From positions 104,422,001 through 104,486,000 of the forward strand of contig JAUMIR010000004.1 in NCBI GenBank assembly GCA_030847615.1: a stretch of DNA of 64,000 bases, in the 5' to 3' direction. The notes beneath the pieces are model-generated. The model ran no database searches and was not told where the DNA came from. It saw only the letters and a list, made by a program, of their open reading frames with translations. Position numbers and translations under genes: made by a program. The stretch is from Gambelia wislizenii (Eukaryota; Chordata; Lepidosauria; Squamata; Crotaphytidae). Of this stretch, positions 1-8,573 are shown one piece after another; within the stretch, counting starts at the first letter, position 1, and each line of letters starts with the position of its first letter.

Positions 1-540
1 CGTGATGGCCCCTTCCTCCGCCTCCATCCCCCTCGGCAGGAGCCCTGTTGCTCATCCCTAAGATCTTCCATGCAGGAAAAACGGAGGGAGGGAGGTCTTG
101 GCAGCAATGGGGTGTCAATATGTATCATTTTCCTTGAAACAACTCCCCAATAGCCTCAGAGGCTCGGGGTGGGGTGGGGTGGGCTTCCTCCCGAGTAAAC
201 CCATGCAAAAGTTTTCATAGGTACCTGCCTCCAGACATCGGCCATCCTGCGGAACTCCCGGCCACTTGCTTTTCAAGGCTGTGTAAGAGGTTTTGCGGGG
301 CTGTCAGCAAGAACTGGCCCAAACAGCCTTGGTTCTGATTTTTTTTAATTATTATTATTATTTTACCGCCCCCATCTTGAGCCTTCCTTTCACAAGGAAA
401 GGGCGGGGAAGGAAAAAAAAAACCCCTCCAAACTGGAGCACAAAGTCTTCGGTCCGTAAATGCTCAGTTTTCCCTGATCCTCTTTGAAAACAGTAGACTC
501 TAATGATAGCGGGGGGGGGCGTATTTTATGTATTTAGGTC
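1..540. other. CpG-containing non-repeat sequence, unassigned
   Basis: The stretch is relatively GC-rich and carries scattered CpG, unlike most of the window. It contains an (ATT)-rich patch near 345-365. No convincing exon, splice-bounded reading frame or known repeat was recognised. It may belong to the flank of a gene lying left of the window, but nothing here proves it. Confidence 0.3.
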
Positions 541-544
541 ACAG

Positions 545-612
545 CATCATCACAATTAATTATTATTAATATTAATATTATTATTAATATCATTAATAAT
601 AATATCCAATTA
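545..612. repeat. AT-rich simple repeat (ATT/ATTA)n
   Basis: Low-complexity run of A and T in ATT-like units. It separates the two CpG-richer blocks at the left edge. Confidence 0.85.
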
Positions 613-619
613 TTATTTT

Positions 620-985
620 TTTGGGGGGGGAACCGGCCCTGGTGGGCGGGAAGAGTTCTTGCAAAATACCCCGCAGGCACCACCTTTTCCCAGGGACCTC
701 AAACGCAGCTCTTTGCAAACTTGAAGGCTGTTTTCTCCCCAAACTCTCCGCTTTTCCTCCTCCGCTTCAAAACCCATCCCCTTTGGGCCGTCTCCCGCCA
801 AGAGCTTGTTAACACTTTGCGCGGATTCTCCCACCTCGGCGGAGTTTTCCTTCTCCTGCTCAAGAGGGAGGAGGCGACCTTCTTCCCAATGGACCCGCCT
901 GATCCCGCCAGGCAGGGGAAGGGTCCGCTTTCCTCCCGCCCTGCCTTTGTATGGGCAAAAGGGCGAATCAGGCTTTCTCCCCCTT
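620..985. promoter_or_regulatory. Candidate CpG-rich segment
   Basis: About 370 bp with visibly dense CpG (GCGCGG, CTCGGCGG, GGCGACC, CCCGCC) in a window where CpG is otherwise sparse. It could be the edge of a CpG-island promoter or a first exon, but no TATA box, splice donor or conserved reading frame could be assigned. Short overlapping ORFs in several frames are compositional. Confidence 0.25.
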
Positions 986-986
986 G

Positions 987-1130
987 GGTGCCTTCAAGTC
1001 GTTTCTGACTTATGGCGAACCTATCACGGGGAATTCTTGGCAGGATTTGTTCCGGGGGTGGTGGTGGTCCTTTGCCTTCCTCTGAGGCTGAGAGAGTGTG
1101 ACTTGCCCAAGGTCACCCAAGTGGGTTTCT
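987..1130 (-). mobile_element. tRNA-derived SINE with Bov-B-like tail, partial (antisense)
   Basis: Antisense copy of the SINE whose 3' tail reads GCCTTCAAGTCGTTTCTGAC on this strand, followed by the body motif AGGCTGAGAGAGTGTGACTT. The tRNA-like head with the B box is missing because the copy is broken at the GTGGGTTT position. The same break recurs in the next two tandem units. Confidence 0.8.
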
Positions 1131-1705
1131 TTTTTTAAAAAAAATAAATAAAAATATATTTAAAAAACGTTTCTTTCACACTAGCCTCTAGAGCAGCCTT
1201 TCTCAATCTTTTTTATCCTGAGGGAATTCTTGAAACAATTTTCAGCTCTCAGGAAACCCCTGTTGGATTTGTTCGTGGTGGTGGTGGTCCTTTGTTTTCC
1301 TCTGAGGCTGAGAGAGTGTGACTTGCCCAAGGTCACCCAAGTGGGTTTCTTTAAAAATAAAATAAATAAAACAATATATTAAAAAAACTTTTCTTTCACA
1401 TTAGTGGCTACAGCAGCCTTTCTCAATCTTTTTTACCTTGAGGGAACCCTTGAAACAATTTTCAGCTCTCAGGAAACCCCTGTTGGATTTGTTCGTGGTG
1501 GTGGTGGTCCTTTGTTTTCCTCTGAGGCTGAGAGAGTGTGACTTGCCCAAGGTCACCCAAGTGGGTTTCTTTAAAAAAAATATTAAATAAAACAATATAT
1601 TAAAAACTTTTCTTTCACACTAGCGGCTAGAGCAGACTTTCTCAATCTTTTTTACCCTGAGGGAACCCTTGAAACAATTTTCAGCACTCAGGAAACCCCT
1701 GCCTA
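1045..1705. repeat. 220-bp tandem triplication of SINE/hAT junction
   Basis: Three head-to-tail copies of a unit made of about 95 bp of antisense SINE body, an A/T-rich patch, and the left end of an hAT-like element (CTTTCTCAATCTTTTT). The anchor GTGGTGGTCC lies at 1061, 1281 and 1501, an exact 220-bp period. In the first two units the hAT end joins the next SINE piece after AAACCCCTG; in the third it continues into the full hAT element. Confidence 0.9.
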
Positions 1706-1831
1706 AAAATTATTATATCTAGAGCGCAAAAAAAATAGTTTATTTTTTCCCAATCTCAATATCAGGTGGAACCCCTAAGCAACCTCTTGGGGATCCCTAG
1801 GGTTCTAGGGAACCCTGGTTGAGAAACCCTG
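1633..1831. mobile_element. hAT-like MITE, 199 bp
   Basis: Terminal inverted repeats are CAGACTTTCTCAATC at the left and GGTTGAGAAACCCTG at the right. Flanks GGCTAGAG (1625-1632) and GTCTAGAG (1832-1839) match at 7 of 8 bases, as expected for an hAT 8-bp target duplication. No transposase is encoded, so it is non-autonomous. Confidence 0.7.
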
Positions 1832-1843
1832 GTCTAGAGAATA

Positions 1844-2072
1844 CAGTTGTTCCTCCGTATTCACAGATTTGGCATTCACGGATTTAAGTATTCACAGCTT
1901 GAAAATATTCTTAAAAAATAATAATCCAAAAAGGATACCTTGATTTTGGCATCTTATATAAGGGACACCATTTTGCTATGCCATTGCATATAATGGGACT
2001 TGAGTATTCACGGGTATTGGAATTCACGGTGGGTCCTGGAACCAAACCCCAGCGAATATGAAGGGACAACTG
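1844..2072. mobile_element. Tigger/pogo-like MITE
   Basis: Begins CAGTTGTTCCTCCGTATTC and ends GAATATGAAGGGACAACTG, inverted repeats flanked by TA on both sides (1842-1843 and 2073-2074). The 'prime TA plus CAGT..CCTCC' end is the hallmark of Tigger/MER2-type Tc1/mariner relatives. No coding capacity. Confidence 0.85.
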
Positions 2073-2084
2073 TATATTCTGCTG

Positions 2085-2272
2085 TTTAATTTCTGTTTTA
2101 TTGTTCTTTGTTGTTGGGGGGAGAGGTGGGATATGGGATTGATTTTTAACTTTGAGTTTTTATAGTTACAATATCTTATTGTTATAATTATGTTGTACTC
2201 CGCTTTGATTCCATAGGGAAAAGGTAGAATATAAATAAATTATAGTATTAGTATTAGTATTAGTATTAGTAT
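2085..2272 (+). mobile_element. L2-type LINE 3' end
   Basis: The 3' untranslated end of an L2-like LINE: T-rich stretch, then the 'GTACTCCGCTTTGATTCC..GGTAGAATATAAATAAAT' closing motif, followed by (AGTATT)n simple repeat at 2247-2272. Similar closing motifs recur at 7.8, 25.8, 40.2, 41.7, 43.2 and 60.6 kb. Confidence 0.65.
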
Positions 2273-2470
2273 TTACAGCAAAATTTGTTTTACAATATTA
2301 TCAATTAATTCCACAATCCTCATTATTGAACAACATTTTTAATCCATTGATTATTTCTTAAATGTCTTCCTTTAATCTATACATTATTACATTGCCCTGT
2401 ATCTTATTCATTCATTCATTTCTATATTTATTTCTGTCTCTAAATCTAACTTCCATCCATCCTATTACTA

Positions 2471-2802
2471 GGGAGATTTTCACACAGGGGAAATAACCCC
2501 CGGGGAGATCGGGAGAGAAACATGCCCCGTTTTGCACGCCCCCTTCCTTCTCCTCATCTCCCATTGTCCTCCCTACGAGCTGCTTCTGTTTCCCTCCCAC
2601 TATGTTCAGCTATTTTTTACTAATGAAGAACTTAGCTATTTTTTTACTAACAAAGAACGGGAGGGAATGGAAGCAGCACGGAGGGAGGATGACGGGAGAT
2701 CGGGAGATGGAAGGGGATATGCGAAATGGAGCGCTGCTACCGGAATAGCCCCGTTTCTCTCCCGATCTCCCTGGGGGTTATTTCCCCCGTGTGAAAATCT
2801 CC
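2471..2802. mobile_element. Foldback MITE with ~50-bp inverted arms, TA target
   Basis: The left arm (from GGGAGATTTTCACAC) and the right arm (to GTGTGAAAATCTCC) are near-perfect reverse complements for about 50 bp, including the GATCGGGAGAGAAAC segment. Both sides are flanked by TA. Its right end is duplicated because an L1-like element inserted there. Superfamily not assigned. Confidence 0.75.
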
Positions 2803-2809
2803 TAGGTCA

Positions 2810-3227
2810 TGGAGTAGTATAAAGAAGTTTGGAAAATGGCAATAAATGATAATTTAACATGTAGAATTAAAGTAAGAAGAGGAAGTTGGAAAGAAAGTGA
2901 TTTTGATAAAATTTGGAAAGTAATTGTAAAAAAAGTATTACAGACAAAAGATGGGAGGTTACCTCCACGAGAAGAAATGAGATTCTGGAAAGATTAGGTA
3001 AGGGATAATGGCTCCGGTGAAGGGGAGCACTGAGATGGTGGGGGGGGGGATAGGGGAATTAATATTTTTGAATAGAATTATAGTAAAGAATATAGGTTAA
3101 CTTTTGAAATTAATTAATAGAAAAATTGTGATGTTTATAGTAATTTTATGTGTTATACTAAATAAGTATTGATTGGATAATATAATGTATGATTATAAAA
3201 ATAATAAAAATATATTTTTTAAAAAAA
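2810..3227 (+). mobile_element. 5'-truncated L1-like retroelement with 17-bp TSD
   Basis: A 418-bp A-rich insertion ending in A-rich sequence, flanked by identical 17-bp direct repeats GAAAATCTCCTAGGTCA at 2793-2809 and 3228-3244. The repeats derive from the end of the foldback MITE, so the retroelement landed in it. The body fits an L1-type 3' end but the L1 assignment is inferred from composition and tail, not from a clear protein match. Confidence 0.7.
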
Positions 3228-3429
3228 GAAAATCTCCTAGGTCACATTGTACATTTTGTACCCCCCCTCTGTTTTTTTTTTTTTTTTAAACTCAAGTGGG
3301 CTTCCATGGCTGAGCATGGTGTCTAACCCTAGGTCTTCCAGTGCCCTCAAACTAATACACAACACTGTCTCTCTCAGGCTTCTCAGCCTGAAGAATTATC
3401 TTGTTGGTGAAAAACAAGCTTAATGCTTT

Positions 3430-3505
3430 CCTGAGGCAGTCCTAAGCATGCTTTCTTGGGATTAAGACCCACTGAACCTAGTAGGACTCACCTGAATAAG
3501 TGCCT
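3430..3505. repeat. Short interspersed repeat (GGACTTACTCC type)
   Basis: Degenerate copy of a ~65-bp reptilian repeat whose core reads 'GTCCTAAGCATGC...GGGATTAAGACCCACTGAAC'. Related degenerate copies sit near 4275, 4860, 31890, 46300 and 57090. Confidence 0.45.
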
Positions 3506-3506
3506 T

Positions 3507-3880
3507 TAACATACCCTTCAACTGTCCCAATTTGACAGGGACAGTTCTGATTAACTGCCAGTCCTCTCACTTTTTCAGGTGCTTTAAAAATGTGCCAGTT
3601 TCTTTCTCTTCCTCCCACTTCCTTTGTTTTTGGCTTACTTCAGTTGCTGCAACTTGAATTCAAAGTGCAAAAGTAGTTTGCACTCAATTAAGGGGTGAGG
3701 GGAAGAAAGGCAGGGTGAAATGTTGTGCTTCCCAGTAGGCTCAGGCAGAAGCAAACTGCGACAGCCTGACCTAGCTTGTGTGTTGCTCCTCATTAATAAC
3801 CTTTGCTGTCTTGTCTGCACTCTGATATTGCTTAGCCACAAGTGTCCATGTTTTCATCTGTGAAATGTTGGAGAGTATGC
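3507..3880. mobile_element. TIR repeat 'CCTTCAACTGTCCC' family, copy 1
   Basis: Starts ACATACCCTTCAACTGTCCC and ends in a partly complementary CCATGTTTTCATCTG..GTTGGAGAGTATGC. The same internal order (GAATTCAAAGTGCAAAAG, then GTTTGCACTC, then CTTTGCTGTCTTG) is found at 5248-6600 (interrupted) and inverted at 16798-17141, establishing a dispersed family of about 350-370 bp. Likely a non-autonomous DNA transposon. Confidence 0.6.
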
Positions 3881-4043
3881 CTTAGGGTTTGTTTGGTCAG
3901 TTTATAAAAGTCAGAGTAGTGCCGTGGTGGTTCTTGGACGCACACTAGTCCCCGAGCCATTGGCTGCTAGTCCTGGACAAGTTTCAAGGATAGAAAAATA
4001 ATTGTATCCAATGGAACAAACGTTCCAGTCCCCCACTTGTGGT

Positions 4044-4245
4044 TTCAGTGTTGGACTAGGACTTCGGGAGCTCAGGGTTCAAATCCCTGCACAGAAAACC
4101 ACAGAAGCCCACTGGATGACCTTGGGTAAGTCACACTTTCTCAGCCTTAGAGGAAAGCAATAGCAAACCCTCTCTAAACAAATCTTGCCAAGAACACCCT
4201 GTGATAGGGTTGCTGTAAATCAGAAATGACTTGAAGGGGCCATCA
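4044..4245 (+). mobile_element. tRNA-derived SINE with Bov-B-like tail
   Basis: Shows the tRNA-type B box (GGTTCAAATCC) near 4077-4087, then the 'TGACCTTGGGTAAGTCACAC..CTCAGCCTTAGAGGAA' body and the tail 'AAATCAGAAATGACTTGAAG'. The tail matches the 3' end of Bov-B. The 5' end including box A is degraded. Confidence 0.8.
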
Positions 4246-4274
4246 CATGTCAGTCTGTGGATACTTAACCTGGA

Positions 4275-4340
4275 TATACTATACTTTGTCAGACTCAGTG
4301 GGATTTACTTTCAGCTAAATGTGCCTTGGATTGCACTATA
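4275..4340. repeat. Short interspersed repeat (GGACTTACTCC type)
   Basis: Core 'CTCAGTGGGATTTACTTTCA' with flanks typical of the same short family as 4860-4920. Confidence 0.45.
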
Positions 4341-4361
4341 TGGTGATGTGTTTATATTTTC

Positions 4362-4655
4362 TTTTTTTAAAATAGTATTTATTCATTAAAATATTTCTAT
4401 TCTGCCCTGTACCTGGAGAGTGTGCCTCAGAGATCCCCTCCTGTATCCAGAGTACAGACAGTAAAAGTAACTTGAAAACAATCCTAAAACAGTTGAAACA
4501 GCTAATTAAAAACAACTCTGCACAGTTCAAGCAGAATAAAACAAAACAGAAATCAAAACCCACAATCCCAATGAGAAAGACAGAACCAAGGCATGGTCAA
4601 AGCACCCCTAAAGCTTGGTTGAACAGCCAAATTTTAACTTGGCACTGAGATGTAC
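4362..4655 (-). repeat. Antisense LINE-like 3' region
   Basis: An antisense interspersed repeat starting 'TATTTATTCATTAAAATATTTC..CTGCCCTG', running through A-rich 'AACAATCCTAAAACAG' and ending near 'AGCTTGGTTGAACAGCC'. A related antisense sequence lies at 42040-42360 and a short piece at 24358-24430. Probably an L2-type 3' region; the exact family is not resolved. Confidence 0.4.
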
Positions 4656-4859
4656 AATTTAATGTAATTTAAAAAACAAAAACCCTCTGCCTTTGGAAAG
4701 AGTGGAAATGTTTTTAATTTTAACATGGGAGAAATCTCACCAATCATAGCACTTGCTGCAGAAATGCACAGTTCCCGAAACTGTGCTTTCCTCCAACACT
4801 TTTCATTTAATTAATCTTATTAAAATGTGGCATAATCTTATATATAGTTATCCTGGAAA

Positions 4860-4920
4860 GAAATTCCTTGCTGTTCAGTGGGATTTACTCTCATGCAGTT
4901 ATGCTTGAGATTGCCTAAAT
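4860..4920. repeat. Short interspersed repeat (GGACTTACTCC type)
   Basis: Core 'TGTTCAGTGGGATTTACTCTC', same family as 4275-4340. Confidence 0.45.
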
Positions 4921-5247
4921 GCACTTAGCAGAATGGGGGTGGAAGTGGGCTTCCACCCAGTGGAGAAGAGATCTCTCTGGGGGAAGGCAGGATATCTGTT
5001 CCAGTGGCTCTCCATACATTAATGGAATGTTTCATGAGCATGGAACTACCATTGGACTACTCCCCATGTGAAACTTTCTGGGGAATGGTAGAGGTAATCT
5101 TAAATCTGCTGGATTCAAAGCTCCTCTGTTTCCCTCGGGGTTAAACCCATTATCTATATCAGAGAGGAGCCGATACGGGCAGCTTCTTCCTCACTGAGTG
5201 GAGATGCGGGGAGGACCACTGAAAACTTTCGGAAAAGCCAGTCTCCA

Positions 5248-6600
5248 TATCTTCCAACTGTCCTGATATGGCAGCAACAGTCCCAATTAATCACCTGCCA
5301 TCCCACTTTTTCAACTGGTTTCAAAATGTCCCAGATTAACTCTTCTCTTCTTATTCCTTCCCCCCCCCCATGTCCTCAGCTTGCCTCCACTAGCGCAAAC
5401 TAAGTTCAAAGTGCAAAAGGAGTTTGTATTCAAGGAGGGGAGAGGAAAGGAGAGGCAGGATCTTCTCCCTCCCTGTGAACTCAGAAAAAAGAAAACTCCT
5501 TCAGTCTCTCCTAGGGGCCGGTTCCACGACAGGAAAAAGTTTGCCAGATTCCGGATTACCGTTCTTTCGCATCAGGAGTGCATAAATCACACGATGCCTG
5601 GCATTTTCGGATGATGAAGCCAGATCCAGCAACTTTCTGTTTTGCTTAATTCACACAGGCAAAGGTGGGAGGGGGAATCGCCTCCAGATGATTAAAGCCA
5701 GGAAGGAGGCAGGGAGGGAGCAAGGACGGGGTTATGGAGACCATAAATAATGAGAGGAAAGAAAAAGGACAAACAAACAAGGGATTGAAAGAGCGATCTG
5801 TCAAACTCCCCCCCCCCCCGTTTTCCCCAACCCCGAAAGGCTTCTATAAAGAAAGGAGTCAATGAAAGCACGAACAAGTAAAAGCATGGTGGAGCGATCT
5901 TCGATTCCCTTCATGCATGCACACACAAACACACACCACAGAACTAGGGCTTGCCTCATTTGTTTTCCCTCCCTCCAAAGCCTTGAATAAAGGCAAGTGA
6001 ATGGAAGGGCAAACAAATAAAAGAACGAATATGCGATCGGCTGTTTCTCTGCACACACACACACACACACACACACACCAGCGAAGCAGCGAAGCATCTT
6101 CCCACCCCCCCCACCCCCCAAAAGACAGACAGGAAGGGCTCGGTTTTCCAAAGTGGGTTGCAAGCAGAAGGAGGGTGAATTTCTTCTCTCCAACCCCTCA
6201 GTCTATTCGGATAAAGCAGAATGGTCACTCCAACCAATCAGGATTCAGCTCTGCTCACAGTAATTCGAAAAGGCAGATGCCAGTTTACACGATCGTTAGT
6301 TCCCACGATAAATTATGCGCATTTTCATGAACTTAATCAAAAAAGTGCGGAAAACTAGCGAAAGCTGATACTGCGCAACTTATGGGTTTTTTGCACCCCC
6401 TCCTTCTGAAAAGGGCGCTGTTGCTTCGAAATGCGTGGGAACTATCAGGCTTCTTGTCGCATTCTTTGAGGATTTATTTTGCCGTGTAAACGACCCCCTA
6501 GTTTGTGTGTTCTTCCTTATTAACAACTTTTGCTGTCTTCACAACACTCTGATGTTTGACCACACCTGTCCTGGTTTTCATCTGTTAAATGTTGGAGACT
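5248..6600. mobile_element. TIR repeat 'CCTTCAACTGTCCC' family, copy 2, interrupted
   Basis: Left part 5248-5513 and right part 6499-6600 together reproduce the order of the 3507-3880 copy. The break falls at the CTAG just before GTTTGTGTGTTC, where a 985-bp element has inserted (5514-6498). Confidence 0.65.
5514..6498. mobile_element. 985-bp non-autonomous TIR element, TA target
   Basis: Begins GGGGCCGGTTCCACGACAGG and ends GCCGTGTAAACGACCCCC; the ends are partly complementary and each side is flanked by TA (5512-5513, 6499-6500), which is single copy in the uninterrupted relative at 3782. It contains a poly-C run and a (CA)n microsatellite near 6052-6078. No transposase motif was seen; the ORFs in it are short or cross the microsatellite. 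Confidence 0.7.
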
Positions 6601-6732
6601 GAATCTCCCACTTCATGGGAATGCTCTATGGAAGAATCTTTTAATGGGGAATGCTGTAGTTTTTTAAAAAATATTGTTATATCTGAATGCTTTTAAATTG
6701 GGTTAAACTAGTGCTATTTGTAATAGATTGTG

Positions 6733-6840
6733 TGTGTTTTCAAGTCCCCTGTTGACTTATGGCGACTCCATGAATTTCTTAGGGTTTTTTAAGGCAAGGA
6801 ATACTCAAAGGTGGTTTTGCCAGTTCCTGCCTCTGAAATA
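6733..6840 (-). mobile_element. 5S-type SINE, 3' half only (antisense)
   Basis: Matches the antisense tail of the 5S-derived SINEs: 'CCTGTTGACTTATGGCGACTCC', then the 'AAGGCAAGGAATACTCAAAG' body and 'CCTCTGAAATA'. The 5S-like head is absent. Confidence 0.75.
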
Positions 6841-6867
6841 CATTTTACTATTTTTTAAAATAGAATT

Positions 6868-7022
6868 CAAAGACTTAGCCGTGTTAGTCTGGAATATCAG
6901 TAAGCAAGGGGATCTTGTAGCACCTTTGATTGTAGCATAATTTTGTAGACTTGAAAACTTCCTGTTCCCAAAGCATTCTGAAAGTTGCCTCTGAGGAAGT
7001 AGACGAAGGACTTTTTCGGACA
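6868..7022. repeat. Interspersed repeat ('GCCGTGTTAGTCTG' family)
   Basis: Contains 'TTAGCCGTGTTAGTCTGGAA', 'GATCTTGTAGCACCTTTGA' and the closing 'CCTCTGAGGAAGTAGACGAAG'. Related pieces occur at 35875-35960 and 42640-42720. This family is widespread in reptiles; I do not assign its class. Confidence 0.5.
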
Positions 7023-7039
7023 ATGTAAAAATAACGGAA

Positions 7040-7065
7040 GCAGCGTCGCCAGCTTGCGACGCTGC
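7040..7065. other. Perfect 10-bp stem hairpin, CpG-rich
   Basis: GCAGCGTCGC, a 6-nt spacer, then GCGACGCTGC. The stem is perfect, with CpG retained, within a small CpG-rich island (7030-7105). No surrounding poly-T terminator or family match was seen. Confidence 0.6.
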
Positions 7066-7261
7066 AGTGCTAGAGGGCGTCAGTTTCGTACGACGCTCCT
7101 TCCCAGTGGTACTGTTGCAGTACTGCTGGGATATTTGAATGTGATATTTTTGCTTTCTACCGTCATATTTTACTCACGACTCACGGGGGGGGGGGGGAGG
7201 GGGAATCTTTTTTTTTTTTTTTGCAAAGTTCACAGTTGAATAATACACAAGATTATGTATT

Positions 7262-7320
7262 CCTGCAAAGCAGGGGGCTGGACTAGATGGCCCTTGTGGT
7301 CTCTTGCAACTCTATGAAAT
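7262..7320 (+). mobile_element. CR1 LINE 3' end fragment
   Basis: The CR1 closing motif 'GCTGGACTAGATGGCCCTTG..CAACTCTATGA'. Only the last ~60 bp is present. Confidence 0.8.
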
Positions 7321-7539
7321 CAAGGCCTACAAAACTGCCACAGATATGTGCATCTTTTCAAGTTCTCTGGAATTCTTCAGGGAAAGCAATACAAAGAAGC
7401 ACAGGATAAGGTGAAGAAAGAGAGTAGTCCAAAAGTTAGGCCAGATGTTGTGCCCATGTTTTCTGTAGTGAGACTCCGTGTCAAAGAAAAAGACTGCAGA
7501 CTAGAGGAACCACTGGGAGGTGTGCAGATATTAGATTAT

Positions 7540-7850
7540 CTAGGCTCTGGAACTCTCTTCCCAGAGAGGTTAGATTGGCATGCTCTTTGCTGTCTTTCTG
7601 CAAGCAGGTAAAGACCTGTTAGTTTTGGCCGGGCTTTCAGGGCTGATAGCTTAGGGGCAACGGGCCTCTCATAACGTTCTTTCTTTTTAATGGTTTATGG
7701 TTGTAACAGGTCTTAATTCTTTGATATCTTATTTACATTATTACAATTTGTATGCTGTGAATTTTTAGCTATGTTTGTTTTCACTGTTGTAAGCTGCCTT
7801 GAATCTGGAACTGGGAAGAAGGTGGGATATAACTAACTAACAACAAGAAC
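7540..7850 (+). mobile_element. L2-type LINE 3' end
   Basis: Starts with the L2 ORF C-terminal 'CTCTGGAACTCTCTTCCCAG' (LWNSLP-like) and ends 'GTAAGCTGCCTTGAATCTGG..GGTGGGATATAACTAAC'. The reading frame is broken. Confidence 0.65.
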
Positions 7851-7859
7851 GCCTAGCAA

Positions 7860-8309
7860 TACCTATTGGGATAAAGGGGCATTCAGGGTGACACTAGAGG
7901 AAGATCTTCTACCACCTGAAAAGAGACTTTGCACTGAATGCTCTGCCTACTTTGACCATCACCAGGTAATAATTGCAGTTTGACTTAATTTGACTTAAAA
8001 AAAAAAACCATACTGTATCACCAAACATTTTTGTCTCTATATTTGATTATATAAATACTGCTATCATTCTCTGTATTTCTGCCCTGATCCAGTTCAGGAA
8101 CCTTTATGTTACTTCCACAAGAAGAAATAGCTCTCTGAGTTGTAAATAGGGTTTTTGTTTACAGAGATAGAGGTTAGCCATTGGTTCTTTGTCCCAATAT
8201 GCTTTGCAAGGTATAATGTGATACTTGCCCATCTAGTCCTCATTTATATGAGAAGAAACAAAACCTCTTACCTGCACTGTATTCCAAAGTTGCTGCAGCA
8301 TCAATGTGT
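7860..8309. other. No recognised feature
   Basis: A-rich spots and ordinary mixed sequence; no gene, RNA or repeat could be supported. Confidence 0.5.
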
Positions 8310-8319
8310 GCTCATGATT

Positions 8320-8563
8320 TTTTGGACCTTGACACAGCCGTGAATCAAGATGGCATCCATGTCATTTTTTGCATGGAGGGGGGAGATTGGTGGAGACACT
8401 GCTCGAAGGTGAGTACCCGGGATTGCCTGGAGACAATGTGGAGGGCAACCATGGCAAGGAAGAGGAGGAGAGAGCCACCAACCCTTCACCCATCCCAGCA
8501 GTCGCCCTGCATGTTGTCTCTGGGTGATGATATCTATTTTCATTTAAAAAAAAAAAAAAAAAA
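8320..8563 (+). mobile_element. Poly(A)-tailed retro-insertion of unknown origin
   Basis: A 244-bp segment ends in an 18-nt A run and is bracketed by GCTCATGATT direct repeats (8310-8319 and 8564-8573). This is the structure of an L1-mobilised transcript. The body, 'GAATCAAGATGGCATCCATG...GGTGATGATATC', was not recognised. It could be a processed pseudogene end or a LINE 3' end. The repeat is 10 bp, so chance is not fully excluded. Confidence 0.5.
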
Positions 8564-8573
8564 GCTCATGATT

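Noticed and set aside
5801..6193. 130-codon minus-strand ORF
   Set aside because: It crosses a (CA)n microsatellite (Cys-Val repeats) and poly-C runs inside a TIR element.
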